Source: Bacteroidales bacterium UBA1215 (GTDB taxonomy: Bacteria; Bacteroidota; Bacteroidia; Bacteroidales; WCHB1-69). From it: a stretch of 43,878 nucleotides of DNA. The stretch lies in the NCBI GenBank assembly GCA_002309475.1, contig DBXJ01000018.1, positions 1-43,878 of the forward strand, given 5' to 3'. Shown piece by piece: positions 7,297-15,138 of this stretch (position 1 is its first letter; every line of letters begins with the position of its first letter). The notes under the pieces are model-generated. The model searched no databases, was not told the DNA's origin, and saw nothing but the letters and a program-made list of their open reading frames with translations. A program made the translations under genes and the position numbers.

Positions 7297-9900
7297 ATGA
7301 ATTTAGACAAGTTTACAATAAAAACACAATCAGTCATCATGGCTGCACAAGAATTGGCAACATCAAACAATAACCAATTTATTGATGATGTGCATCTTGT
7401 AAAGGCTATGTTGAACGAAGAAGCTGTTATTCCGTATTTGTTAAAAAAATGTGAAGTCAATGTCGATTTGTTGAAAAAAGTGGTTGATAGAGAATTTCAA
7501 TCATTACCGAAAGTTTCCGGTGGCAATGGCGTCTATTTTTCACAAACCATGGCAGGCATCTTCCAAAGTATAGACAAAATTATAGCGGAATATGGCGATG
7601 AATATGTATCTTTGGAGCATTTGTTGTTAGCAGTAGTGCGTTCAAAAGGAAAATGTTCTCAAATATTGAAAGATGCAGGTTTGCAAGAAACAGAATTAAA
7701 AAAAGCCATTATGGAAATGCGAAAAGGTAGCAAAGCCGATTCTCCTCATGTAGAAGAAAGTTATAATGCTTTGAATAAGTATGCAAAAAACTTGAACGAC
7801 TTGGCACGAAAAGGCAAGTTGGATCCTGTAATCGGTCGAGATGAAGAGATCAGGCGAGTGTTGCAAATTTTATCTCGAAGAACCAAAAACAATCCTGTAT
7901 TAATAGGAGAACCCGGTGTGGGTAAAACTGCTATAGCAGAGGGTTTGTCGCACAGAATTGTGCAAGGCGATGTGCCTGAAAATCTAAAAACCAAACAGGT
8001 GTTTTCTTTGGATATGGGAGCTTTGGTGGCAGGTGCCAAATACAAAGGAGAATTTGAGGAACGTTTGAAAAGCGTTGTTAAAGAGGTAATTGCATCAGAC
8101 GGAAATATCATATTATTTATTGATGAAATTCATACCTTGGTAGGTGCCGGTGGTGGCGAAGGTGCTATGGATGCCGCCAATATTCTAAAACCGGCTCTCG
8201 CCAGAGGTGAATTGCGGGCTATTGGTGCAACGACCACTTCCGAATATCAAAAATATTTTGAAAAAGACAAAGCTTTGGAAAGACGTTTCCAAGTTGTCTA
8301 TGTGGACGAACCTGATGAAGAATCTTCTATTTCCATTCTAAGAGGTTTGAAGGAAAGATACGAAAACCACCATCAGGTACGAATTTTGGACGAGGCAATT
8401 ATTGCTTCTGTAATGCTGTCAAAACGTTATATTTCTAATCGTTATTTGCCGGACAAAGCCATTGATTTGATAGATGAAGCAGCTGCCAAATTGCGTCTGG
8501 AAATCAATTCTGTACCACAATCTTTAGATGATATTGAACGTAAAATCAGACAGTTGGAAATAGAACGAGAGGCTATTAAGCGAGAATCTGACCAATCGAA
8601 AATTGCTCAATTGTCCGAGAAAATAGCAGAACTGTCAGAGCAAAGAAATGCCATGCACGCTCGTTGGAAAGAAGAACGTTCTTTGGTGGACGAAATTCAG
8701 CAATCGAAAAACGATATTGAAAACTATCGTTTTGAAGCCACTCAAGCAGAACGAGACGGAGATTATGGCAAGGTGGCAGAATTGCGTTATGGCAAAATCA
8801 AAGCTGCAGAAGCAAAAATAGAAGAAGATACCAAAAAACTTCGTGAACTACAAGGTGACAAGCCAATGATAGATGAAGTGGTTGATGCCGATGACATAGC
8901 TGAAGTGGTGGCACGTTGGACAGGTATTCCTGTCAGCAAAATGATGCAAAGCGAAAAAGAAAAACTATTGCATTTGGAGACGGAATTACACAAAAGAGTA
9001 GTGGGACAACAAGAAGCTATTTCAGCCATTGCCAATGCCATTAGAAGAAGCAGAGCCGGCTTGCAAGACGAAAAACGTCCTATCGGTTCGTTCATCTTTT
9101 TGGGAACAACCGGTGTGGGTAAAACCGAATTGGCAAAAGCCTTGGCAGAATATTTGTTCAACACCGAAGATGCTATCATCAGAATAGATATGTCAGAATA
9201 TCAAGAGGCTCACACCGTGTCGCGTTTGGTAGGTGCACCTCCAGGATATGTAGGCTATGAAGAAGGCGGACAATTGACAGAAAAAGTAAGAAGAAAACCT
9301 TATTCAGTGGTTCTTTTTGATGAAATTGAAAAAGCACATCCGGATGTCTTCAATATTTTGTTGCAAGTGCTGGACGATGGTCGTTTGACAGATAACAAAG
9401 GAAGAGTAACCGATTTTAAAAACACGATTATCATCATGACGTCAAATCTGGGTTCCAATATCATAGAAGAAAATTATGACAAAGGTCTGATGAACCATGC
9501 CGACATGGAAGATGTTACCAAAGAAGAGGTGATGGCATTGTTGAGAAAGACCATCCGACCTGAATTTTTGAATCGTATAGATGAAATATTGATGTTTAAA
9601 CAATTGTCAAAGGCGGAAATTCATCAAATTGTATTAATGCAATTGAACAATTTGAAAGAAAAATTGGAGAAAAACGATTTGAAAGTTCGCTTTACAGATG
9701 ATGCTATTGAAGGTTTGGCAGACATGGGCTACGACCCGCATTATGGTGCCCGTCCTTTGAAGCGAGTAATTCAAAATAATGTCATGAACAATCTATCTAA
9801 ATTACTTTTGAGTAATAGTTTGGATAAAAATAAAACCATAGTAGTGGATTTGATAGACTCGCAATTTGTTGCATATCAAGACGATCAAGAAAAAAAATAA
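7297..9900 (+). CDS. clpB: ATP-dependent disaggregase ClpB
   Basis: This is a full-length Hsp100 chaperone of 867 residues (family about 860). The Clp N-domain covers about 1-145. The first AAA+ module has Walker A GEPGVGKT at 204-211 and Walker B ILFIDEIHT. A long middle coiled-coil domain spans about 405-525, which separates ClpB from ClpA and ClpC. The second AAA+ module has GTTGVGKT near residue 610 and VVLFDEIEKAH. There is no ClpP-binding IGF/L loop that I can see. ClpB works in the cytosol with DnaK/DnaJ/GrpE to pull apart protein aggregates after heat stress. It stands alone, with a repeated TGTCA motif upstream that may give heat-shock control. Confidence 0.98.
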   Translation: MNLDKFTIKTQSVIMAAQELATSNNNQFIDDVHLVKAMLNEEAVIPYLLKKCEVNVDLLKKVVDREFQSLPKVSGGNGVYFSQTMAGIFQSIDKIIAEYGDEYVSLEHLLLAVVRSKGKCSQILKDAGLQETELKKAIMEMRKGSKADSPHVEESYNALNKYAKNLNDLARKGKLDPVIGRDEEIRRVLQILSRRTKNNPVLIGEPGVGKTAIAEGLSHRIVQGDVPENLKTKQVFSLDMGALVAGAKYKGEFEERLKSVVKEVIASDGNIILFIDEIHTLVGAGGGEGAMDAANILKPALARGELRAIGATTTSEYQKYFEKDKALERRFQVVYVDEPDEESSISILRGLKERYENHHQVRILDEAIIASVMLSKRYISNRYLPDKAIDLIDEAAAKLRLEINSVPQSLDDIERKIRQLEIEREAIKRESDQSKIAQLSEKIAELSEQRNAMHARWKEERSLVDEIQQSKNDIENYRFEATQAERDGDYGKVAELRYGKIKAAEAKIEEDTKKLRELQGDKPMIDEVVDADDIAEVVARWTGIPVSKMMQSEKEKLLHLETELHKRVVGQQEAISAIANAIRRSRAGLQDEKRPIGSFIFLGTTGVGKTELAKALAEYLFNTEDAIIRIDMSEYQEAHTVSRLVGAPPGYVGYEEGGQLTEKVRRKPYSVVLFDEIEKAHPDVFNILLQVLDDGRLTDNKGRVTDFKNTIIIMTSNLGSNIIEENYDKGLMNHADMEDVTKEEVMALLRKTIRPEFLNRIDEILMFKQLSKAEIHQIVLMQLNNLKEKLEKNDLKVRFTDDAIEGLADMGYDPHYGARPLKRVIQNNVMNNLSKLLLSNSLDKNKTIVVDLIDSQFVAYQDDQEKK

Positions 9901-9927
9901 AATGTGCAATGGTATAAAAAAAAATGA

Positions 9928-9935
9928 TACTTTTG
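9928..9935 (+). promoter_or_regulatory. -7 promoter box, lipoprotein cassette 1
   Basis: TACTTTTG fits TAnnTTTG and lies 9 nt before the conserved leader element, as in the other two cassettes. Confidence 0.7.
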
Positions 9936-9944
9936 CAATTAATT

Positions 9945-9976
9945 GGAAGAAGCCGAAAATCCAACAAAGAGTAGGC
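9945..9976 (+). promoter_or_regulatory. Conserved 32-nt mRNA leader element, copy 1
   Basis: This 32-nt block is shared with 10386-10417 and 10893-10924 and differs from them at one base. It starts 9 nt after the -7 box, so it should form the 5' end of the mRNA. TTGGA/TCCAA can pair, and a GCC in the loop could pair with the terminal GGC. Confidence 0.65.
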
Positions 9977-10001
9977 ATGATTCAATAAAAAAATATAAAT
10001 A

Positions 10002-10211
10002 ATGAAAAAAGTATTAGTATTATTATCAGCAGTAGCATTTGTAGCATGCTTCACTTCTTGTAACAAAACCTGTACTTGCAAAACTTATGCAGATGGTATT
10101 GTTATAACAACAGATGACGATGTTGAAGTTGAAGAAGGTAAAAAATGTGCAGACATGACTGCATTAATTACTAGTGAAGACGGAAACAAAACCGGTGTTG
10201 AATGTAAATAA
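10002..10211 (+). CDS. Small Cys-rich lipoprotein, copy 1 of 3
   Basis: This 69-residue protein starts MKKVLVLLSAVAFVAC and has a type II signal peptide. The best lipobox is FTSC, with lipidation at Cys20; Cys16 is an alternative. The mature part is under 50 residues, with a CxC pair (Cys24, Cys26), Cys49 in GKKC and Cys68 in the C-terminal ECK, plus an acidic DDDVEVEE stretch. Four non-lipidated cysteines could form two disulfides or bind metal. I recognise no family. Two paralogues follow in tandem, each as its own transcription unit. It lies 101 nt after clpB and should sit in the periplasm or on the outer membrane. Confidence 0.85.
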   Translation: MKKVLVLLSAVAFVACFTSCNKTCTCKTYADGIVITTDDDVEVEEGKKCADMTALITSEDGNKTGVECK

Positions 10212-10227
10212 TTTAGCATCAACCAAC

Positions 10228-10256
10228 AAAGAGGGCAATGTTACATTGCCCTCTTT
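10228..10256 (+). terminator. Terminator of lipoprotein cassette 1
   Basis: A perfect 13-bp stem (AAAGAGGGCAATG / CATTGCCCTCTTT) with a TTA loop is followed by a T-run, 17 nt after the stop. Confidence 0.9.
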
Positions 10257-10368
10257 TTGTATAGTAAGATGTCATCAGTAGTATATTGAGAGAATGCGAA
10301 AACAAATATCTTGATTAGCAAAATAAAAAAAATAATTGTTTTTTAAATAAATGTAAGAAAAAAAATGA

Positions 10369-10376
10369 TACTTTTG
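10369..10376 (+). promoter_or_regulatory. -7 promoter box, lipoprotein cassette 2
   Basis: TACTTTTG lies 9 nt before the second leader element; the flanking sequence (AAAAAATGATACTTTTGCAA) closely matches that of cassette 1. Confidence 0.7.
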
Positions 10377-10385
10377 CAAAATATT

Positions 10386-10417
10386 GGAAGTAGCCGAAAA
10401 TCCAACAAAGAGTAGGC
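10386..10417 (+). promoter_or_regulatory. Conserved 32-nt mRNA leader element, copy 2
   Basis: Identical to copy 3 over 32 nt. It could be read as an N-terminal extension of the lipoprotein from a TTG at 10384, but that would bury the signal peptide, so I treat it as untranslated. Confidence 0.65.
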
Positions 10418-10443
10418 GTAGTTTTATAAAACGTAATAAAATA

Positions 10444-10656
10444 ATGAAAAAAGTATTAGTATTATTATCAGCAGTAGCATTGGTAGCATGCTTCACCTCT
10501 TGTAACAAAACTTGTACTTGCAAAACTTATGCAGCAGGTATTGTGATAACAACAGATGACGATGTTGAACTAGAATCAGGTAAAAAATGTTCTGACCTAA
10601 ATACTTATGTTGTTGACAGTGATGGTAATAACAAAACAGGTATGGAATGTAAATAA
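10444..10656 (+). CDS. Small Cys-rich lipoprotein, copy 2 of 3
   Basis: This is 70 residues from ATG 10444, chosen because it gives the same MKKVLVLLSAVA signal peptide as copy 1; the frame stays open 60 nt further up through the leader element. The lipobox FTSC (Cys20), the CxC pair, GKKCSDL and terminal ECK are all kept. The acidic run is TDDDVELESG. It differs from copy 1 mainly in the last 20 residues. Function unknown. It has its own promoter and terminator, so the three copies can be expressed separately. Confidence 0.85.
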   Translation: MKKVLVLLSAVALVACFTSCNKTCTCKTYAAGIVITTDDDVELESGKKCSDLNTYVVDSDGNNKTGMECK

Positions 10657-10673
10657 TATTACATGCTAAAAAC

Positions 10674-10703
10674 AAACGGGGACAATATTTATTGTCCCCG
10701 TTT
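10674..10703 (+). terminator. Terminator of lipoprotein cassette 2
   Basis: A perfect 13-bp stem (AAACGGGGACAAT / ATTGTCCCCGTTT) with a 4-nt loop and T-rich tail lies 17 nt after the stop. Confidence 0.9.
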
Positions 10704-10875
10704 TTGTTTAGTAGGGTCTAATTGGCTATAGTTAAGTTTAAGAAAAGAACAAATAGTTGTGTGTTCTATCGTTCAAGATGAAGCGTTGATTAATAGGGAA
10801 AGGCTTGAGAGTAAATTGATAGAAAAAAATTATAAAAAATTATTCTTTTTTAGATGTTGGTAATAAAAAAAATGT

Positions 10876-10883
10876 TACTTTTG
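10876..10883 (+). promoter_or_regulatory. -7 promoter box, lipoprotein cassette 3
   Basis: TACTTTTG sits 9 nt before the third leader element, repeating the spacing of cassettes 1 and 2. Confidence 0.7.
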
Positions 10884-10892
10884 CACGCAAAT

Positions 10893-10924
10893 GGAAGTAG
10901 CCGAAAATCCAACAAAGAGTAGGC
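10893..10924 (+). promoter_or_regulatory. Conserved 32-nt mRNA leader element, copy 3
   Basis: Identical to copy 2. Here the outer pair of the possible TTGGA/TCCAA stem is lost (ATGGA), which leaves 4 bp. The surrounding sequence differs from the other copies. Confidence 0.65.
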
Positions 10925-10947
10925 ATGGTTTTATAAAACTTAGAATA

Positions 10948-11157
10948 ATGAAAAAAGTATTAGTATTATTGGCAATAGTGGCATTTGTGGCATGTTTTAC
11001 ATCTTGTGACAAAGAATGTGTTTGTAGAACATATGCAGCAGGTATAGTTGTGGATACAGATGATGATGTTGATTTGGAATCCGGCAAAAAATGTTCAGAC
11101 CTCAATGCTATAGTTGTTGATAATGACGGTAATAAAAATGGTGTAGAATGTAAATAA
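10948..11157 (+). CDS. Small Cys-rich lipoprotein, copy 3 of 3
   Basis: This 69-residue copy starts at ATG 10948; an ATG at 10891 is in frame but would translate the leader element. It is the most diverged of the three: TSCDKECVCRTYAAG replaces TSCNKTCTCKTYA.G, yet every cysteine is kept (lipobox Cys20, CxC, GKKC, ECK). The acidic segment is DTDDDVDLESG. Conserved cysteines with changing residues between them suggest disulfides or metal binding. Function unknown. It ends 61 nt before the MauE-thioredoxin membrane protein. Confidence 0.85.
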   Translation: MKKVLVLLAIVAFVACFTSCDKECVCRTYAAGIVVDTDDDVDLESGKKCSDLNAIVVDNDGNKNGVECK

Positions 11158-11180
11158 TATTTACATTAGAAAACAAACCG

Positions 11181-11201
11181 GGGCAATGTTGGACATTGCC
11201 C
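11181..11201 (+). terminator. Terminator of lipoprotein cassette 3
   Basis: A 9-bp stem (GGGCAATGT / ACATTGCCC) with a 3-nt loop is followed by only TTTT. It is weaker than those of cassettes 1 and 2 and lies 17 nt before the next ATG, so read-through into the membrane protein is plausible. Confidence 0.65.
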
Positions 11202-11218
11202 TTTTGTGTATATAGAAT

Positions 11219-12154
11219 ATGAAAAAGTTAACATTACAAAACAAGGTCATTTCAGTGATATTGGGCATAGTGGTAGGGGGTGTGTTCGTCGCCTCTGCTG
11301 TGTTGAAATTGTTGTCGATAGAAACTTTCGATCTATATATTTACGAACATCAGTTATTCAGCATATCCCTAGTGGAAACGCTGACACGTTTGCTCATAGC
11401 CGTGGAATTTACCATAGGCGTGTTGTTGATAATCGGGCTGGAACGAAAATTTGCCTATTGGACAGCCATGCTCATGTTGGTGGGCTTTACCATTTATTTG
11501 ATAGTGTTGCCCTATGTATTTCATGTAGATATAAACAATTGCCATTGCTTTGGAGAACAATTGGTGCTCAACCGCACACAATCAATTGCTAAAAATTTGA
11601 TATTGTTATGTTTGTTGATACCAATTAATACCGATTATGGCATAAAATGGAAAAAATCACCTGTCATAGTTGCCGTTTTAGGTGTGGTGGTCGTAACGCT
11701 TGTGATGGTGATAAATGCACCTAATTACTTATATACGCTTATCTACGGAAATCAACAAAAAATCAATGCGGAATTGTATCAAACTGCCTTGAAAAATACA
11801 GATAAATATGATGAGTTTACGCAAGGAAAACAAATCATTTGTATGTATTCCACAGCTTGCGGCTATTGCAAAAAGTCGGTGAAAAAAGTGCATGCCATGA
11901 TGCAGCGGGAGCAAATTCCCCAAGACAAAGTAAAAGTAATATTTTGGCGTGCGGAAACGGATGAACCTATGCATAAATTTTTCCGCGAACAAAAAGTGAC
12001 GCCTTTGGCATATACTACCTTTACGGTAGATACTTTCCTCAATATCACCGAAGGAAAAATGCCTGTCATATTGTTTTCTGACGAAGGAAATATTGTTCAA
12101 ACAATGAGTTATACCACTTTGCAAGAAAAAGATATTCTTCATTTTCTACAATAA
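11219..12154 (+). CDS. MauE/DoxX-like membrane protein fused to a thioredoxin-like domain
   Basis: The 311-residue protein starts with a four-helix MauE/DoxX-type membrane domain (about 10-140). It carries the NCHCFGE motif (Cys108, Cys110) typical of MauE relatives. A fifth hydrophobic segment at about 148-166 follows, then a thioredoxin-like domain with CGYC at 214-217. This architecture is found in Bacteroidota (BT_3928-type proteins). MauE helps form disulfides in methylamine dehydrogenase, so by analogy this is a membrane thiol-redox protein; its substrate is unknown. No separate promoter is obvious, and the weak hairpin upstream may allow read-through from the Cys-rich lipoprotein gene. 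Its stop codon overlaps the next start (TAATG). Confidence 0.85.
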   Translation: MKKLTLQNKVISVILGIVVGGVFVASAVLKLLSIETFDLYIYEHQLFSISLVETLTRLLIAVEFTIGVLLIIGLERKFAYWTAMLMLVGFTIYLIVLPYVFHVDINNCHCFGEQLVLNRTQSIAKNLILLCLLIPINTDYGIKWKKSPVIVAVLGVVVVTLVMVINAPNYLYTLIYGNQQKINAELYQTALKNTDKYDEFTQGKQIICMYSTACGYCKKSVKKVHAMMQREQIPQDKVKVIFWRAETDEPMHKFFREQKVTPLAYTTFTVDTFLNITEGKMPVILFSDEGNIVQTMSYTTLQEKDILHFLQ

Positions 12155-13425
12155 TGATGAAAAGATATTTGTTGTTGGCTATTGCACTATTTGCCATCTA
12201 TTTGTCTCATGCAGATACATTGCGATTGATGCATTACAATTTGATGCAATATTCCAACAATTATAGTGGATGTGTAAGCAACTTTACGGCAAAAGATGCC
12301 GCCTTGCGAACCATTATAGCCTACATACAGCCGGACATTATTACTGTCAACGAAATAGGAAATACAATGTCCTATCCACGCAGATTTTTAGATAGCTGTT
12401 TGAATATCCAAGGGAATAATAATTGGGGAATGGGCGATTTGACATCGGCATCCGGCGGCAGTTCCAATACGCTTGCCAACATGATTTTCTACAATCGTGA
12501 AAAACTGACGATGCACTCCTCTTATTATGTTGCCAACTCGGTGAGAGATTTCAATGTGTATCGTTTATACTACAATCAGACAGATTTGTCAAAAGGAGAT
12601 ACGGCATTTTTGGTAGTCATAGTAGGACATTTGAAGTCAGGTGAGTCTTATGCAGAAGCCCGTGGACAGCAAGTGAATGCCCTTATGACAAGATTGAATA
12701 CCATTGGCGTAGCCGATAATTATATATTGTGTGGAGATTTGAATCTTTACCAAGCTTCAGAAGTGGCTTATCAAACACTTTTGTATCACGCCAATACCCT
12801 CATTCGATTCTACGATCCTATTAATAAGTATGGTACATGGCACGATCAAACTGATTTTTCCGCCTATCATACGCAGTCAACACACAAATATAGCGACAAT
12901 TGCTTTTCATCCGGTGGCTTGGATGATAGATTTGACTTTATATTGGTGTCGGAGTCGGTGTTGAAGGGTTATGACAAAGTGAAAGCATTGACAAATACCT
13001 ATCATGCAGTAGGTCAAGACGGACAAAGATTCAATCAATCTGTTACCGACGGCACCAATTATGCGGTTTCTGCAACAATGGCACAAGCATTGTATAATGC
13101 CAGTGACCATTTGCCTGTAGTGATGGATTTTGAAGTGGAAAATACTTTGTCGGTAGCAGAGGCTGCCAACAAAATTCCTTGGCAGGTTCAAGTGGTCAAT
13201 CCTATAGGACATTGCTTAACTTTGCAACTGCAGTCAACAGAAAATCAGAGTTATCATGTAGAAATAGTGTCCATGATAGGGCAGGTGTTGTATCAAAAGA
13301 GCATTTCCGCATCCATAGGCAGTCAGACTTATTCTTTCAATTTGCCACCATTGTCAACAGGAATGTATATTTTGCGAGTATATAATAATCAAGGTCAAAT
13401 TATAAAAAAAATAATGAAACAATAA
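12154..13425 (+). CDS. Secreted endonuclease/exonuclease/phosphatase-family protein, T9SS cargo
   Basis: The product is 423 residues, starting at ATG 12154 (ATG 12157 is equally possible). After a signal peptide ending in LSHA comes an EEP fold with the expected motifs: ITVNEIG (metal-binding Glu), GHLKSG, LCGDLNLY and ASDHLPVVMDF with the catalytic Asp-His. The final ~75 residues are a T9SS-type sorting domain (LPPLSTGMYILRVYNNQG). EEP enzymes cleave phosphodiester or phosphate-ester bonds; a secreted nuclease is the simplest reading, but the substrate cannot be read from the sequence. Its start overlaps the stop of the MauE-thioredoxin gene, so the two are translationally coupled. Confidence 0.88.
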   Translation: MMKRYLLLAIALFAIYLSHADTLRLMHYNLMQYSNNYSGCVSNFTAKDAALRTIIAYIQPDIITVNEIGNTMSYPRRFLDSCLNIQGNNNWGMGDLTSASGGSSNTLANMIFYNREKLTMHSSYYVANSVRDFNVYRLYYNQTDLSKGDTAFLVVIVGHLKSGESYAEARGQQVNALMTRLNTIGVADNYILCGDLNLYQASEVAYQTLLYHANTLIRFYDPINKYGTWHDQTDFSAYHTQSTHKYSDNCFSSGGLDDRFDFILVSESVLKGYDKVKALTNTYHAVGQDGQRFNQSVTDGTNYAVSATMAQALYNASDHLPVVMDFEVENTLSVAEAANKIPWQVQVVNPIGHCLTLQLQSTENQSYHVEIVSMIGQVLYQKSISASIGSQTYSFNLPPLSTGMYILRVYNNQGQIIKKIMKQ

Positions 13426-13426
13426 A

Positions 13427-14287
13427 ATGAGTATAGGACTTTCTATCGCTTTAGCAATCACTTTGGTAGTGGCTATTTTGTTGATAGTATTCAACGATAC
13501 TGTCAATGATGAAATTAATTATAAAAAACATTTGGCAAATATCCGATTCACAACCGATTATATAATAGATAGGGATGATTTGGAACAAAAAATCAAACTA
13601 TTGAAGTTGAATAATTATCGTGATGCCATTTTGAATGAAATGAAAACGGACATACGTTTCGACATTGTGGACTTTGATGGAGAAACAGGAACATCTCAAA
13701 TAGGAGGACAACCTTCTTTGTTACAAGCATTGCCGGAAGCAATGAATAATATGATTTTTCTCTCTCAAATCAATTGCAAAGAATTAAGTAACAATAATTT
13801 ACTTCCCAAAGAAGGAATGCTTTATTTTTTCATTAATCCTACGTTGATGCAAGAAGGAAAATCCAATTTTTTGCAAGTGGTCTATCAAAAAGAAGGTGCA
13901 TTCTGTTTGCCGGCAAATGCTTATGCCAACTTGCAACAAGGCAAGCCGGCCAAGTTAAAATTTTATTCAGCCATATCTTTGCCGGATATAGATGACGATT
14001 GGGCAAGAGAAACATTTCAAGATTATAAAATAGATGGCTATTTCCGTTTGATAAATGCAGAAAAAGAAAATCAATTGTTAGGATATCCGCATAGCATTTC
14101 ACAAGTTTTTGACACCGAAGGCGACAACAAGGTATTGTTGCTACAATTAGATTCAGATGAGGATAGGGGGTTGCAGTTTGGCAATCTTGGTCGTTTGTTT
14201 GTTTTTATTGACCGACAAAAACTACAAGCTGCTGATTTTTCAACTGTCTATGCCTATATTCAAGATTATCGGGAAGCCGAAAATTAG
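13427..14287 (+). CDS. DUF1963 (YwqG-like) family protein with N-terminal membrane segment
   Basis: A single hydrophobic segment (ALAITLVVAILLIVF, about residues 7-22) leads into a YwqG/DUF1963-type domain. Family landmarks are TSQIGGQPSL, MIFLSQINCKEL, GMLYFFINP, LLGYPHSIS and FGNLGRLFVFID. The family has no firm biochemical role. It begins 1 nt after the stop of the EEP gene and probably ends the 11219-14287 operon. Its stop overlaps the stop of the converging minus-strand gene, with no room for a terminator between them. Confidence 0.75.
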   Translation: MSIGLSIALAITLVVAILLIVFNDTVNDEINYKKHLANIRFTTDYIIDRDDLEQKIKLLKLNNYRDAILNEMKTDIRFDIVDFDGETGTSQIGGQPSLLQALPEAMNNMIFLSQINCKELSNNNLLPKEGMLYFFINPTLMQEGKSNFLQVVYQKEGAFCLPANAYANLQQGKPAKLKFYSAISLPDIDDDWARETFQDYKIDGYFRLINAEKENQLLGYPHSISQVFDTEGDNKVLLLQLDSDEDRGLQFGNLGRLFVFIDRQKLQAADFSTVYAYIQDYREAEN

Positions 14288-15138
14288 TTGTCTAAAACTA
14301 CTTCAGACTCTTTTATCCAGCCATAATAAAAACATTGATTGGCATCGCTGATTTCATTTTGGTGGACAAATCTGTCGCTATGAATAAGTGTATTGGAGGT
14401 ATTGTTCATGCGGACAAAATACCAGAAATTTCCTTTTTCGTCTTGTGTTTCAGCATAAATAGTACCGGTGGCATTGGGAGCATACATTCCCAAAGTGTTG
14501 CCTAACCAAGCATAATTGCTTCCATTCTTTTTGCTGTCGTCAACATAAGGTTGTGTTCTCAAGTAGCCGATTCCATCAAGATGGAAAGCTGTTGGTCGGC
14601 TGATGAGTTTTCCGGGGAGAAAAGTGCCTCTGTATATCAAAGATTTAGAAGCAGTATAGAAAAAGGATGTATTGTTGGTACAAATACAATCGTATTGTGT
14701 ATTGACACATATATTTCTTCCACAGCATGCATTCTGCCAAACACTGAAAATGAGAGCTTGTTCGTTTTGGCAAAGGTTGGATTGATAAATACGACCTTTT
14801 TCTTGTACTACCAAGGAGTAATCTGTTCGATTATTATACCATATCAATACATATTCACTGCCGTTGATATTTCCTTGAAACAATATGTCAATGATACCAT
14901 TTCTGTCAAAATCGATAAAATGAAAGTCACTTTTATTCAATTGGTCAAAAGTGGTCTTATTCTGTTTTAAAATATCTTGAAAATCGGTATTGTTAGCAAT
15001 TTTGTCCCATCCTGAAAAATTGTCAAGTTGGATGTACCAACTTTGAATATGATCATTTTTGGTAAAAAATGCTGCTTGGGCAAAAGTACTACAGCTGACA
15101 AAAATACCGATGATGAAAAGAAATATTTTATTTTTCAT
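14284..15138 (-). CDS. Exported protein with FG-GAP-like segment, function unknown
   Basis: This 284-residue protein has a clear signal peptide (MKNKIFLFIIGIFVSCSTFA). The segment FHFIDFDRNGIIDILFQGN resembles the calcium-binding loop of FG-GAP/VCBS repeats. Several cysteines follow (ACCGRNICVNTQYDCIC). The C-terminal part (GNTLGMYAPNATGTIYAE) looks like an SH3-like fold, which I hold only weakly. No sorting domain is present. Its ATG overlaps the TGA of the upstream gene (ATGA), so translation is coupled to a cytosolic acidic protein. Confidence 0.75.
   Translation of the reverse strand: MKNKIFLFIIGIFVSCSTFAQAAFFTKNDHIQSWYIQLDNFSGWDKIANNTDFQDILKQNKTTFDQLNKSDFHFIDFDRNGIIDILFQGNINGSEYVLIWYNNRTDYSLVVQEKGRIYQSNLCQNEQALIFSVWQNACCGRNICVNTQYDCICTNNTSFFYTASKSLIYRGTFLPGKLISRPTAFHLDGIGYLRTQPYVDDSKKNGSNYAWLGNTLGMYAPNATGTIYAETQDEKGNFWYFVRMNNTSNTLIHSDRFVHQNEISDANQCFYYGWIKESEVVLDN

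Noticed and set aside
10384..10443. N-terminal extensions of lipoproteins 2 and 3 through the leader element
   Set aside because: They would place about 20 polar residues before the signal peptide, and copy 1 has a stop codon in the same reading.
9797..10675. Minus-strand ORFs starting MQVQVLLQEVKHATN, and others, over the small lipoproteins
   Set aside because: They repeat only because they are antisense to the paralogous lipoprotein genes; the plus-strand frames have signals, promoters and terminators.
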